Source: JBKBMT01 sp046295655
Lineage (GTDB): Bacteria > Pseudomonadota > Alphaproteobacteria > Rhodobacterales > Rhodobacteraceae
DNA: 35,539 bases
NCBI GenBank assembly: GCA_046295655.1
Contig: JBKBMT010000029.1
Span: forward strand, 1 to 35,539
Reading direction: 5' to 3'
Every line of letters starts with the position of its first letter. Position 1 is the stretch's first letter. The translations under genes and the position numbers were made by a program. Of the stretch, positions 8,169 through 15,292 are shown piece after piece. The notes beneath the pieces are model-generated. The model made no database searches. It was not told the DNA's origin and was given only the letters and a program-made list of their open reading frames with translations.

Positions 8169-9863
8169 TCATTCATGCCCGCTGACGCGGATCGATGTGT
8201 TCGGCTCCAGCCGAACCGTGCCCTGCTTGCGGATGTGGCTTTCAACCACATCCCAGATCTGCGGCCCCTCGGTGCCTTCGTTCACGCTGGCCCAGCCGGC
8301 AACGACATAGTTGCGGCCCGCTTCGATCGGTTCGCCCGAGCGGAGCAGCGTCATGTCGCTGATCCGCTGCCCGATCGGCTTCGACACGTCGATGGCAAAG
8401 CCCATGCCGCCGATCCGCACCATGTCCCCGCCCTGCTGGAAATAGGGATCGGGATTGAAGATGTTGTCGGCCACATCCTCGAGGATCGTGTGCAGCATCT
8501 CGCCCGACATCTCGGTGCGGTAGACCGCGCCATAGGTCATCGAGGTGACGCCGTGGATGTCCTCGCGGGTGATCGGCGCCCCGGCGATGACCGACGGGCC
8601 CCAGCGCACGCCCGGCGACATGGCGATCTCGGCGTCGCGTTCGGACAGGATTGCATCGCAGATCAGATCGTCCCACGTGCCCTGGAAATTGCCGCGCCGG
8701 AACAACGTGGTCTCGGTCGTGCCGATCACCTCCTCGAGCTGCGCCTTGAAGGGCGCCCGCTCGGCGTCGATCAGGGCCTCCATGTCGGGGTCCGGTTCGA
8801 TCACGTCCGCGAAGATCGGGATCAGCTTGTGACGGAAACCCATCATCCGCCCGTCGCGCACGTCGAGATCGACGCGGCTGACGAACTTCCCGTTCGAACC
8901 CGAGGCGATCAGGATCGTCTCGCCCACCAGGACGGGTTCGGGGATCGCATCGTGGGTATGGCCGGTCAGGATCACGTCGATCCCCCGCACGCGCGAGGCC
9001 ATCTGGCGGTCGACGTCGAAGCCGTTGTGGGACAGCACGACGACCAGATCGGCACCCTCGGCGCGCACCTCGTCCACCATCTCCTGCATCCGGGCCTCCC
9101 GGATGCCGAACGAGATACCGTCGAACATCCAGCGCGGGTTGGCGATGGGGGTATAGGGAAACGCCTGGCCGATGACGGCGATCCTCGCCCCGCCGCGGTC
9201 GAACCACGCATAGGGTTCGAACATGGGTTCGTTCCATTCGTCGTCGAAGATGTTCTGGCCGAGGAAGGGAAACGGCAGGCCCTCGACGATCTCCTGAACC
9301 CGTTCGGCGCCGAAGGTCCATTCCCAGTGGCTGGTCATCGCCTCGACACCGAGGGCGTTCATCACGTTGACCATGTCCTGCCCTTCGGTCAGCAGGCTGG
9401 TCATCGAACCGTGCCAGGTATCGCCCCCGTCCAGCAGGATCGCCTCTGGCCGGTCGGCCCGGATCGCCTTGACCACCGTCGCGACGCGGTCCATGCCCCC
9501 CATCTTGCCGTAGGTGCGGGCGAGCGCCGTGAAATCAGGATAGGTCAGCGCATAGGCCTCGGGCGTGCCGGGCTCAATGCCGAACATCCGCTGGAATTCT
9601 TCGCCGACGACATGCGGTGGCTTGCCCTTGGCGGCGCCCACGCCGATGTTCCATTCCGGCTCCCGGAACCAGACCGGTTTGAGCTGGGCGTGGATGTCGG
9701 TCACGTGGATCAGCGTCACGTTACCGAAGGTGTCGAACTGCAGGAGCTGGTCCTGGGTCAGCGCCTGCTGCGCCGCCAGACGCGACCAGTTGCCGAAGCC
9801 CGACACGCCGATCAGGGCAGAGGCGGCCAGGGACGCCTGAAGAAATTCGCGCCGGGTGATCAT
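8169..9863 (-). CDS. soxB: SoxB, thiosulfohydrolase
   Basis: Mn-dependent periplasmic hydrolase that releases sulfate from SoxY-bound sulfonate, 564 residues from the chosen start. The N-terminus MITRREFLQASLAASALIG is a Tat signal. Metallophosphatase-type ligands are visible in HVTDIHAQLKP, LLDGGDTWHGS, SHWEWTFGAE and LTGHTHDA, all characteristic of SoxB. An upstream in-frame ATG at 9884 would add seven basic residues. The 9863 start is preferred because AAGGAAAGG lies just upstream and the Tat motif then begins at once. It is separated from soxA by 115 bases with an AT-rich patch. Confidence 0.95.
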   Translation of the reverse strand: MITRREFLQASLAASALIGVSGFGNWSRLAAQQALTQDQLLQFDTFGNVTLIHVTDIHAQLKPVWFREPEWNIGVGAAKGKPPHVVGEEFQRMFGIEPGTPEAYALTYPDFTALARTYGKMGGMDRVATVVKAIRADRPEAILLDGGDTWHGSMTSLLTEGQDMVNVMNALGVEAMTSHWEWTFGAERVQEIVEGLPFPFLGQNIFDDEWNEPMFEPYAWFDRGGARIAVIGQAFPYTPIANPRWMFDGISFGIREARMQEMVDEVRAEGADLVVVLSHNGFDVDRQMASRVRGIDVILTGHTHDAIPEPVLVGETILIASGSNGKFVSRVDLDVRDGRMMGFRHKLIPIFADVIEPDPDMEALIDAERAPFKAQLEEVIGTTETTLFRRGNFQGTWDDLICDAILSERDAEIAMSPGVRWGPSVIAGAPITREDIHGVTSMTYGAVYRTEMSGEMLHTILEDVADNIFNPDPYFQQGGDMVRIGGMGFAIDVSKPIGQRISDMTLLRSGEPIEAGRNYVVAGWASVNEGTEGPQIWDVVESHIRKQGTVRLEPNTSIRVSGHE

Positions 9864-9916
9864 ACGCGTGCCTTTCCTTCGCATGCTCCCGCAGCCCCAC
9901 CGGCCAGGTTACAAGC

Positions 9917-9932
9917 GAATGTTTGAATGTTC
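9917..9932. repeat. Tandem GAATGTT repeat in the soxA-soxB gap
   Basis: GAATGTTTGAATGTTC holds two copies of GAATGTT eight bases apart, inside an AT-rich patch in an otherwise very GC-rich gap. On the minus strand it reads GAACATTC, sharing GAACATT with the soxS-soxV intergenic region (15254-15260). It may mark an internal promoter or regulator site for soxB. Function unproven. Confidence 0.3.
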
Positions 9933-9944
9933 TATCCGGACGAA

Positions 9945-9972
9945 GGGCCGCCCCGTGGGTCCGGCGCGGCCC
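9945..9972 (-). terminator. Weak hairpin after soxA (possible attenuator or mRNA-processing site)
   Basis: GGGCCGC (9945-9951) and GCGGCCC (9966-9972) can pair into a 7-bp stem just downstream of the soxA stop. No T-run follows on the minus strand. It may partially terminate or stabilise the upstream soxXYZA message. Confidence 0.3.
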
Positions 9973-9978
9973 AGACGT

Positions 9979-10842
9979 TCACTGACGAACCGAGATTCCT
10001 TCGACCGACAGGCCTTGACCGCGCGAGGCAACGTAGAGTTCCAGCGCACGAAACTCGGGCGAACCCTCGGCAAAGGTCTCTCCGCGGGTGTCGCGGATGC
10101 AGCCGCGAAAGCGCTGGTGGATGGGAACGATGCCGGCATTCTTCAGCCGATAGGTCGGAAAGCCGTTGACGTGACCCTGGCTGAGATGGTCGGCCCGGAT
10201 CATCCGGCCGTTGTTTTCCTCGTGGCAGTTGGCGCAGGCAAGATCGAGCTGGCCGAAGCGGGTGTAGTAGATTTCCTTCCCCTTCTCCCAGAAGGGCGCC
10301 GCCTCGCCGTCGATCTTCACGTTGACCGGAAGACCCCGCGACTGAAGCGAGATCAGCGCCGTCACGTCCTTCATCGGCTCGCTGTTCCACCCCCAGGCGT
10401 CGGCGCCCATGCGCTCGGTCCGGCAGTTGTTGATGTAGTTCTCCAGCGACCAGAGCTCGCCCTGTTCGTTGACCTTCGGCATGACGGCGCGGACACCCCG
10501 CATCGATTCCACATCGCCGTGGCACGATGCACAGGACTTTTCCTCGGACCCCTGAACAAGGTTCCAGCGATCGAGGCCGCGATCCGCAAAGACCATGCCG
10601 GGGTTGTCGAAGTCGTCCATCTGCAAGGCCCGAGTCTCGTCGGTGCGGTAGAGCCAGCCCGACTTGATCGTGTCGAACACGTCGCTCAGATGGTCCGGCG
10701 CCGGGGCGCGCACGACGAGGTGCAACTCGTCGTTCACGATCAGCTCTGCCGTGGGATGGGGGTCGGACTGGGACGGGCCCGACAGTCCGGCAAGGAACAG
10801 GGCCGCTGTTGCGGCAAGAACGCGCGTATCGGTCAACCTCAT
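9979..10842 (-). CDS. soxA: SoxA, diheme c-type cytochrome of SoxAX
   Basis: Periplasmic catalytic subunit of SoxAX, 287 residues, which links thiosulfate to the SoxY swinging arm. A Sec signal peptide occupies about residues 1-26. CASCH (104-108) and CANCH (203-207) are two heme sites, making this a diheme (Paracoccus/Rhodovulum-type) SoxA. Cys248 in FRGCIRDTR corresponds to the cysteine persulfide ligand of the active-site heme. Its start is 31 bases after the soxZ stop. The product works with SoxX encoded three genes upstream. Confidence 0.96.
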   Translation of the reverse strand: MRLTDTRVLAATAALFLAGLSGPSQSDPHPTAELIVNDELHLVVRAPAPDHLSDVFDTIKSGWLYRTDETRALQMDDFDNPGMVFADRGLDRWNLVQGSEEKSCASCHGDVESMRGVRAVMPKVNEQGELWSLENYINNCRTERMGADAWGWNSEPMKDVTALISLQSRGLPVNVKIDGEAAPFWEKGKEIYYTRFGQLDLACANCHEENNGRMIRADHLSQGHVNGFPTYRLKNAGIVPIHQRFRGCIRDTRGETFAEGSPEFRALELYVASRGQGLSVEGISVRQ

Positions 10843-10873
10843 GCGGCGGATCCTCCCAGTGTCCAGACGCAGG

Positions 10874-11203
10874 TCAGCCTACGGTGATCGACGCGGTCTC
10901 GGTGTAGACCGAGCCATCGTCGTCATGCCAGGTGAACTTGAACTCGCCGCTTTCGTTCACCGTCGCATAGAACTCGAAATAGGGGTTGGTGGACACGCCG
11001 GGGTCGATCTCGACGTCGATGACGGTCGCGCCGTTGAACTCGCAGACAAAGCGGTTGATGATCTGGCGCGGGATCGGATTGCCCGAGCCGTCGCGGCGCT
11101 GGCCGGACTCCATCGGATGGCTGATCAGGGTCTTGAGTTCGATCGCTTCGCCGGCCTTGGCAGAGCGGGGAACGCGGACGCGGGGTTTGGCTTCGATGCT
11201 CAT
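10874..11203 (-). CDS. soxZ: SoxZ, sulfur-compound carrier partner of SoxY
   Basis: Small immunoglobulin-like periplasmic protein, 109 residues, the usual SoxZ length. It has no signal peptide of its own and is expected to cross the membrane with Tat-exported SoxY. Typical stretches are KTLISHPMESGQRRD near the N-terminus and GEFKFTWHDDDGSVY near the C-terminus. It begins 20 bases after the soxY stop. SoxZ chaperones and presents the SoxY carrier arm to the other Sox enzymes. Confidence 0.96.
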   Translation of the reverse strand: MSIEAKPRVRVPRSAKAGEAIELKTLISHPMESGQRRDGSGNPIPRQIINRFVCEFNGATVIDVEIDPGVSTNPYFEFYATVNESGEFKFTWHDDDGSVYTETASITVG

Positions 11204-11223
11204 GATATCGGTTCCTTCTCGTG

Positions 11224-11643
11224 TCAGCCGCCGCAGCCGCCGATCGTGACCTTCACCTCGTTGCGAGTGGTCACGAAGCTGCCATCGGCCAGCTTCGCCA
11301 CCGCGACCACATCCTGGGTTCCGCCAAGGCGGATCCGGGTCGCCGCGCGCGATTCGGCCGCTGCATCGCCGAAGTTGAAGCGGCAGACATTCGGCAGCGG
11401 GTTGCCGGCGGCGAAAAGCGCGATCGAGACCGCGCCCGGGGCAGAAACCGCCACGGGGACAGTGTTTCCGTTCTCTGCGATCTCGGGCGTGGTCAGGGTG
11501 ATGCCGCCCTCGGCGGGGGTGGCGCCGCCCGTGAAGGCCATGATCGCCTCGTCGAGGCTGCTTGCGGCCAGAGCGGGCATCGGCAGGACTGCGGCGGCTA
11601 TGCCGCCGAGGCCGAGCGCGATCGCGGTGCGTCTTGTCAGCAT
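11224..11643 (-). CDS. soxY: SoxY, covalent sulfur carrier protein
   Basis: Periplasmic carrier protein of 139 residues. A Tat signal (TRRTAIALGLGGIAAA) leads the protein, and the C-terminus is the hallmark GGCGG swinging arm with Cys137 as the attachment site for sulfur intermediates. A second cysteine lies in NVCRFNFGD. The gene starts 37 bases after soxX and is followed directly by soxZ. All Sox reactions take place on this cysteine. Confidence 0.97.
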   Translation of the reverse strand: MLTRRTAIALGLGGIAAAVLPMPALAASSLDEAIMAFTGGATPAEGGITLTTPEIAENGNTVPVAVSAPGAVSIALFAAGNPLPNVCRFNFGDAAAESRAATRIRLGGTQDVVAVAKLADGSFVTTRNEVKVTIGGCGG

Positions 11644-11680
11644 GTCGTCGTCTCCTGTCTAGCAGCGAGGGACATGTCCC

Positions 11681-12160
11681 TCAGTAGTCGGTCAGCGTCA
11701 TCAGATAGGCAATCACGTCCTCGATCTGCTGAGCCGAAAGCAGTGGCTTCAGCGGCTCCTTCGGTGCCTCGCCGGTGAAGCCCTCGCCGGGGCGGGTGAA
11801 GCCGGAAGTCCGGTAGAACGAGAACATCATCGAGTCGGGCCACCAGCGCTTGGCATCGACGAGGATCCCGCGCAGCTCGGCCTCGTCGTAGCGCTCTCCG
11901 ACACCGTCGAGCAGCGGCCCGACATCGCCGTGCCACTGGACGCTGTCCAGCAGCGCCGAGATCGAATGGCAGGCAATGCAGTTCCCGGCCGCACGGCTGG
12001 TGAACACCTTCAGCCCCTCGGCCGGATCGCCGGGCACACCGGTCAGCGACACGGGGACCGAAAGATCGTCCCATTCCACCTGCTCGGGCGCTACTTCGGC
12101 AGCCAGAGGTCCGGCCACAAGCGCGGCGCCCAGAAGCGCCGCAAGTCCGACGGACTTCAT
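11681..12160 (-). CDS. soxX: SoxX, monoheme c-type cytochrome of SoxAX
   Basis: Electron-transfer subunit of SoxAX, 159 residues. A signal peptide (MKSVGLAALLGAALVAGPLAAE, residues 1-22) leads the protein. One heme site, CIACH, is at 61-65, with methionines in DSMMFSFY available as axial ligand. GGGAGGAG lies just upstream of the ATG at 12160. The reading frame happens to stay open to 12286, but that part would run through the palindromic control region and lacks family similarity, so the shorter start is used. It is the first gene of soxXYZABCDEF and is preceded by a 182-base control region. Confidence 0.95.
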   Translation of the reverse strand: MKSVGLAALLGAALVAGPLAAEVAPEQVEWDDLSVPVSLTGVPGDPAEGLKVFTSRAAGNCIACHSISALLDSVQWHGDVGPLLDGVGERYDEAELRGILVDAKRWWPDSMMFSFYRTSGFTRPGEGFTGEAPKEPLKPLLSAQQIEDVIAYLMTLTDY

Positions 12161-12230
12161 CCATTCTCCTCCCAGAACCCAGACCGGTCGCCGTTCCTCC
12201 CACGGCTTCCTGTACACAACAGTAGACGAA

Positions 12231-12247
12231 TGCGACCACTGGTCGCA
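12231..12247. promoter_or_regulatory. Perfect palindrome upstream of soxX (candidate operator)
   Basis: TGCGACCA and TGGTCGCA flank a single central base: an 8+1+8 perfect inverted repeat, about 70 bases before the soxX start. On the soxX strand it overlaps a possible -35 element, TTGCGA. Its symmetry is typical of a dimeric regulator site. It lies in the interval that corresponds to the soxW-soxX operator region bound by SoxR in related organisms. Confidence 0.5.
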
Positions 12248-12250
12248 ACA

Positions 12251-12280
12251 GAAAATGCAATTCTCTGAATAAGCATTTTC
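12251..12280. promoter_or_regulatory. Long AT-rich inverted repeat upstream of soxX (candidate SoxR operator)
   Basis: GAAAATGC (12251-12258) and GCATTTTC (12273-12280) are perfect 8-base arms. Between them lies a second, nested inverted repeat, ATTC-TCT-GAAT (12260-12270). The nested A/T-rich symmetry suits an ArsR-family dimer. It shares AATTCT with the palindrome between soxV and soxS. The assignment to SoxR is an inference from position and symmetry. Confidence 0.5.
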
Positions 12281-12342
12281 TTTCATGACAACCCACTGAA
12301 ATTGCGCACGGAGCCGACGCGCGCGCCTTGCCCGCGCAGGTT

Positions 12343-13848
12343 TCAGCCGCCAAGACCCATCAGACGATCGACCGGGGCGAAGTCGTCGGTCAGAACCATC
12401 GGGCGGCGTGATTCCATGATCTGTTCGACCGAGGATGCCGCGACCCTCACCGCCTCGCGCGGCACAGGTCCGTCATGCCGGATGCGGCTGACCGGCGAAG
12501 GCGTCTCCGCCGCGACAAGCAGGAACACGCGCCGCGTCTCGGATCGGGAATGCCCCGGATCGGCCCAGACCTCGACCACCGGAAAGTCCAGTCGCAGGGT
12601 GCGGATCAGCGACGCCAGCATCTCCAGCCGGTCCATGTGGTCGATCACCGTCATCAGATAGACGCCCCCGGGTTCGAGGCGGCTTTGAACAAGCTGGAAG
12701 AATTCCCGGGTGATCAGATGCGGCGGCGCCGCGATGTCGGTGAACGCGTCGCCCAGGATGATGTCATAACGCCGGTCCTCGTCCGACAGCACGCGCCGGG
12801 CGTCGGCGTGGACGACACGGGCGCTATCCGGGTCGAACCAGAAGTCGCGCGCGGCGATCCGGGTCACGTCGGGGTCGATCTCGGCCACGGTGACGTCGAT
12901 GCCGCCGTGCGCGGCCCAGGCCCTGGGAACCGTGAACGTGCCGCCGCCGATGACGAACCCCGACCAGCCCTGACGCCCCTCCATGCGCATCCGGGCCAGC
13001 CCCTCCTGCATCATGCCGTGGGGGGTCAGCATGGCCAGCGGATCGGCCCCGTCGGCAACCCCGTGCACGAGATGGTCCAGAACCATCAGCCTGACAGGCG
13101 CCGAGGGGTCATCCGAGACGTCGATCACCCTGATGCAGAAATAGCGACTTTCGCGCGTGCAGGGATCGGGTTGCCATATCGCCCCCGCGGCCAGAAGCAG
13201 CGGGCCGATCGCTGCGGTCAGCCCGGCAACAGGCAGGCCCGCACGGTCGATGCCGCGCGCGGCCAGGAAGCTTTGCACCGCAAGCAGCGCATAGACCCCG
13301 GTGACGACGCTCAGCGTCCCGACCGACCCGAGCCAGGAGATGAACAGGAAACCCGCCGCCAGCGTGCCGAAGATCGCGCCCAGCGCACCGGCCGCGAACA
13401 TCGCCCCCAGCGCCCGCCCTGCCCTGTCCGGATGCGCCAGCACCGCGATCCGGGTAAGGATCGGCGCCGGCACGCCGGCAAAGAACGAGGGCAGGAAGAA
13501 CACCAATGCGGTCAGCGCAATGATGGCCGCAACCGGATGGTCCAGCGCGGTGATCACCGGACCGGCCGACCAGCGCAACAGGAAGACCGCGCCTGCGGTG
13601 GTCAGCGCGGCCAGCACCATCGCCCAGCCGTTCGCCCGCAGGGCCGCGGCCGGCGCCCGCTCGGCCAGCGCACCGCCCGCCCAGTGTCCGGCCGAAAACC
13701 CCGCCAGCACCACCGCAATCACCGAGGTCCAGGTGTAGAGCGACATGCCGACATAGGGCGCCAGCATCCGCCCCGCGACGATCTCGACCACGAGGCTGGC
13801 GGCCGCCACCGCGGCCTGGATCGTCACCAGGACCCAGAGTCTCGGCAT
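12343..13848 (-). CDS. Fused membrane / spermidine-synthase-like protein inserted in the sox locus
   Basis: 501 residues. The first half (about 1-225) is highly hydrophobic, with several membrane segments as in fused-MFS/spermidine-synthase proteins (for example LVVEIVAGRMLAPYVGMSLY). The second half has a spermidine synthase/methyltransferase Rossmann fold: FVIGGGTFTVPRAW, the acidic VTVAEIDPDV, then IILGDAFTDIAAPPH and ITREFFQLVQSRLEPGG. The aminopropyltransferase motif DSSDP of real SpeE is replaced by GDAFTD, so polyamine synthesis is doubtful. Two cysteines occur in CTRESRYFC near the domain junction. It starts 30 bases after the soxW stop, with AGGAG before its ATG, so it is probably co-transcribed with soxVW. 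Its role in sulfur oxidation is unknown. Confidence 0.85.
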   Translation of the reverse strand: MPRLWVLVTIQAAVAAASLVVEIVAGRMLAPYVGMSLYTWTSVIAVVLAGFSAGHWAGGALAERAPAAALRANGWAMVLAALTTAGAVFLLRWSAGPVITALDHPVAAIIALTALVFFLPSFFAGVPAPILTRIAVLAHPDRAGRALGAMFAAGALGAIFGTLAAGFLFISWLGSVGTLSVVTGVYALLAVQSFLAARGIDRAGLPVAGLTAAIGPLLLAAGAIWQPDPCTRESRYFCIRVIDVSDDPSAPVRLMVLDHLVHGVADGADPLAMLTPHGMMQEGLARMRMEGRQGWSGFVIGGGTFTVPRAWAAHGGIDVTVAEIDPDVTRIAARDFWFDPDSARVVHADARRVLSDEDRRYDIILGDAFTDIAAPPHLITREFFQLVQSRLEPGGVYLMTVIDHMDRLEMLASLIRTLRLDFPVVEVWADPGHSRSETRRVFLLVAAETPSPVSRIRHDGPVPREAVRVAASSVEQIMESRRPMVLTDDFAPVDRLMGLGG

Positions 13849-13878
13849 GAAGTTCTCCTCGCGGACGGAACGCCCGGA

Positions 13879-14448
13879 TCAGTCGGACAGGCTGGAAACC
13901 TTCGAGGCGACATAGCGCTGGAAGTGCTCGCCGCCCTCATAGCCCTTCTCCACCACCCATTCGAGCAGCGCCTGCGTCGTGATCGGCCCGAAGGCGCCGG
14001 GCATGGTCGCCACGGCGGCCTCGGAGGCCTTGGCACCCTCGGGCACTTCCTCGGGGAAGAACATGAGGGTCGGGGTGAAAAGGACACCCCAGCGTCGTGC
14101 CATGTCCTTCTCGGCCAGCGTGGTGCCGTCGAAATCGGTGACCTCGACATCGCCGAACAGATTCATCTGCACGACGAAGTAGTGCTCGCGGATCACGGCG
14201 TCGATCTGCGGCAGGGGCAGGATCTCGGTCTGCATCCTGGTGCAGTAGATGCAGCCGCGCTGTTCCCAGATCACCATCAGCCGCTTGCCCTCGGCCGTGG
14301 CCTCCTCAAGATCCTCGCGCATGTCCTTGAAGGTCTCGCGCAGCCAGTCGGGCTTGTGAAGCCCATCCTCGCCCACATCGACGGCCATCGCAGGAAGCGC
14401 CGCGCCGAACGTCAAGGCAATTGCAACCACCGCAAGCGTCCTGATCAT
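13879..14448 (-). CDS. soxW: SoxW, periplasmic thioredoxin-like protein
   Basis: Thioredoxin-fold protein of 189 residues with a signal peptide (residues 1-22) and a CIYC redox motif at 66-69 in the context WEQRGCIYCTRM. The cis-proline region is FTPTLMFF. It lies 16 bases after soxV, whose membrane product is the expected electron source. GGAGGA precedes the ATG at 14448. A longer in-frame reading to 14517 would overlap soxV and lacks a signal peptide at its start, so it is rejected. Expected role: thiol-disulfide reduction of periplasmic Sox proteins. Confidence 0.92.
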   Translation of the reverse strand: MIRTLAVVAIALTFGAALPAMAVDVGEDGLHKPDWLRETFKDMREDLEEATAEGKRLMVIWEQRGCIYCTRMQTEILPLPQIDAVIREHYFVVQMNLFGDVEVTDFDGTTLAEKDMARRWGVLFTPTLMFFPEEVPEGAKASEAAVATMPGAFGPITTQALLEWVVEKGYEGGEHFQRYVASKVSSLSD

Positions 14449-14464
14449 TCCCGTATCCTCCCTT

Positions 14465-15202
14465 TCAGCGCAACGTCGCGCTCCAGTCGAAGTTGTTAAG
14501 CATCCACTCGGCGACAAGATACATCTTGTCGGTGGCGATCAGCACCGCAAACAGGATCAGCATCACGCCCATGACCTTTTCCACATAGCCCATCAGCCGA
14601 CGGTTGCGCGCCATCCAGCCCATGAATGGCCGGGCAAAGGCAGCCGCCACCACGAAGGGCGCGGTCATTGCCATGCCGAAGGTCAGCACGAGAGCGGTCC
14701 CGCGAAGCAGCGTGTCCTGGATAGATGCCATCATCAGGATGGTGGCCAGAACCGGCCCGACGCAGGCCGTCCAGCCGAAACCGAAGGCAAGGCCCATCAC
14801 ATAGGCACCGAACACCGTCGAGGGATCGCTGCGACTTTCGACGCGCGCCTCGCGCATCAGCAGCGGGATCCGCAGTATTCCGAGGAAGTGCAGACCGAAC
14901 AAGAAGATCACCGCCGCCGCGGCATAGGAAAGCTCCTGCCGCCATTCGCGGAACCCCTGCCCCAACGCCGTGGCGCCAAGCCCCATGAGGCCGAAGATCG
15001 TCGTCACACCCAGCGCGAAGAACAGGGCAGAGATCACAAGGCGGCGTTGTGCGCCTGCCGGAATCGTGTCGCCACCGCGAAGTTCCTGCATCGAAAGCCC
15101 GGCCATGTAGCTGAAATAGAACGGAACCATTGGCAGGATGCAGGGTGAGAAGAAGGAAAGCAGACCGGCAAGCGCAGCGCCTCCGAACGAGATATCCAAC
15201 AC
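14465..15202 (-). CDS. soxV: SoxV, CcdA/DsbD-like membrane thiol-electron transporter
   Basis: Six-helix inner-membrane protein of the CcdA family that passes electrons from cytoplasmic thioredoxin to periplasmic SoxW/SoxS. The two redox cysteines are in LLSFFSPCILPMVPFY (first helix) and FGWTACVGPVLATI (fourth helix). Start choice: the frame is open to 15316 and an ATG exists at 15259. However, GGGAGG (15210-15215) sits 7 bases before a GTG at 15202 (or 10 before a TTG at 15199), and MLDISFGGAALAGLLSF is the normal beginning of this family. The short start also leaves an 89-base divergent promoter region to soxS. Confidence 0.9.
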   Translation of the reverse strand: MLDISFGGAALAGLLSFFSPCILPMVPFYFSYMAGLSMQELRGGDTIPAGAQRRLVISALFFALGVTTIFGLMGLGATALGQGFREWRQELSYAAAAVIFLFGLHFLGILRIPLLMREARVESRSDPSTVFGAYVMGLAFGFGWTACVGPVLATILMMASIQDTLLRGTALVLTFGMAMTAPFVVAAAFARPFMGWMARNRRLMGYVEKVMGVMLILFAVLIATDKMYLVAEWMLNNFDWSATLR

Positions 15203-15236
15203 AGGCGCCCCTCCCGTCGCCGCGTGACCGTATAGG

Positions 15237-15265
15237 TGGACAAGCGGCGCTTCGAACATTAGAAT
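15237..15265 (+). promoter_or_regulatory. Predicted soxS-soxR-soxT promoter
   Basis: TGGACA (15237-15242), a 17-base spacer, then TAGAAT (15260-15265) form a good sigma-70-like promoter. They give a leader of about 20 bases before the soxS ATG at 15292. The -10 element overlaps the palindrome AGAATTCT (15261-15268). Confidence 0.5.
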
Positions 15266-15268
15266 TCT
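15261..15268. promoter_or_regulatory. AGAATTCT palindrome over both -10 elements (candidate SoxR operator)
   Basis: A perfect 8-base palindrome lies between soxV and soxS, overlapping the proposed -10 boxes of both diverging promoters. AGATATCT (15270-15277) follows as a second palindrome. A repressor here would shut both directions. AATTCT recurs in the soxX upstream inverted repeat. SoxR binds the equivalent soxS-soxV interval in a related bacterium. The exact site here is inferred. Confidence 0.4.
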
Positions 15269-15292
15269 TAGATATCTGCACCGGTTGGTCAA
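15265..15292 (-). promoter_or_regulatory. Predicted soxV-soxW promoter
   Basis: On the minus strand TTGACC (15292-15287), a 16-base spacer and TAAGAA (15270-15265) suggest a promoter. It gives a leader of about 50 bases to the GTG start of soxV. It is face to face with the soxS promoter. Confidence 0.45.

Noticed and set aside
6564..9926. A 1120-codon open frame on the plus strand opposite soxD, soxC and soxB
   Set aside because: It is antisense to three well-conserved sox genes. Its composition (rich in His, Asp, Arg, Val) is typical of a mirror frame in GC-rich DNA, and no domain is recognisable.
12161..12286. N-terminal extension of SoxX (42 extra residues)
   Set aside because: It would translate through the ribosome-binding site and into the palindromic control region. 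A strong signal peptide and ribosome-binding site support the start at 12160.
12343..13848. Calling this gene a true spermidine synthase (speE)
   Set aside because: The aminopropyltransferase DSSDP motif is missing and the N-terminal half is a membrane domain. Only a superfamily assignment is supported.
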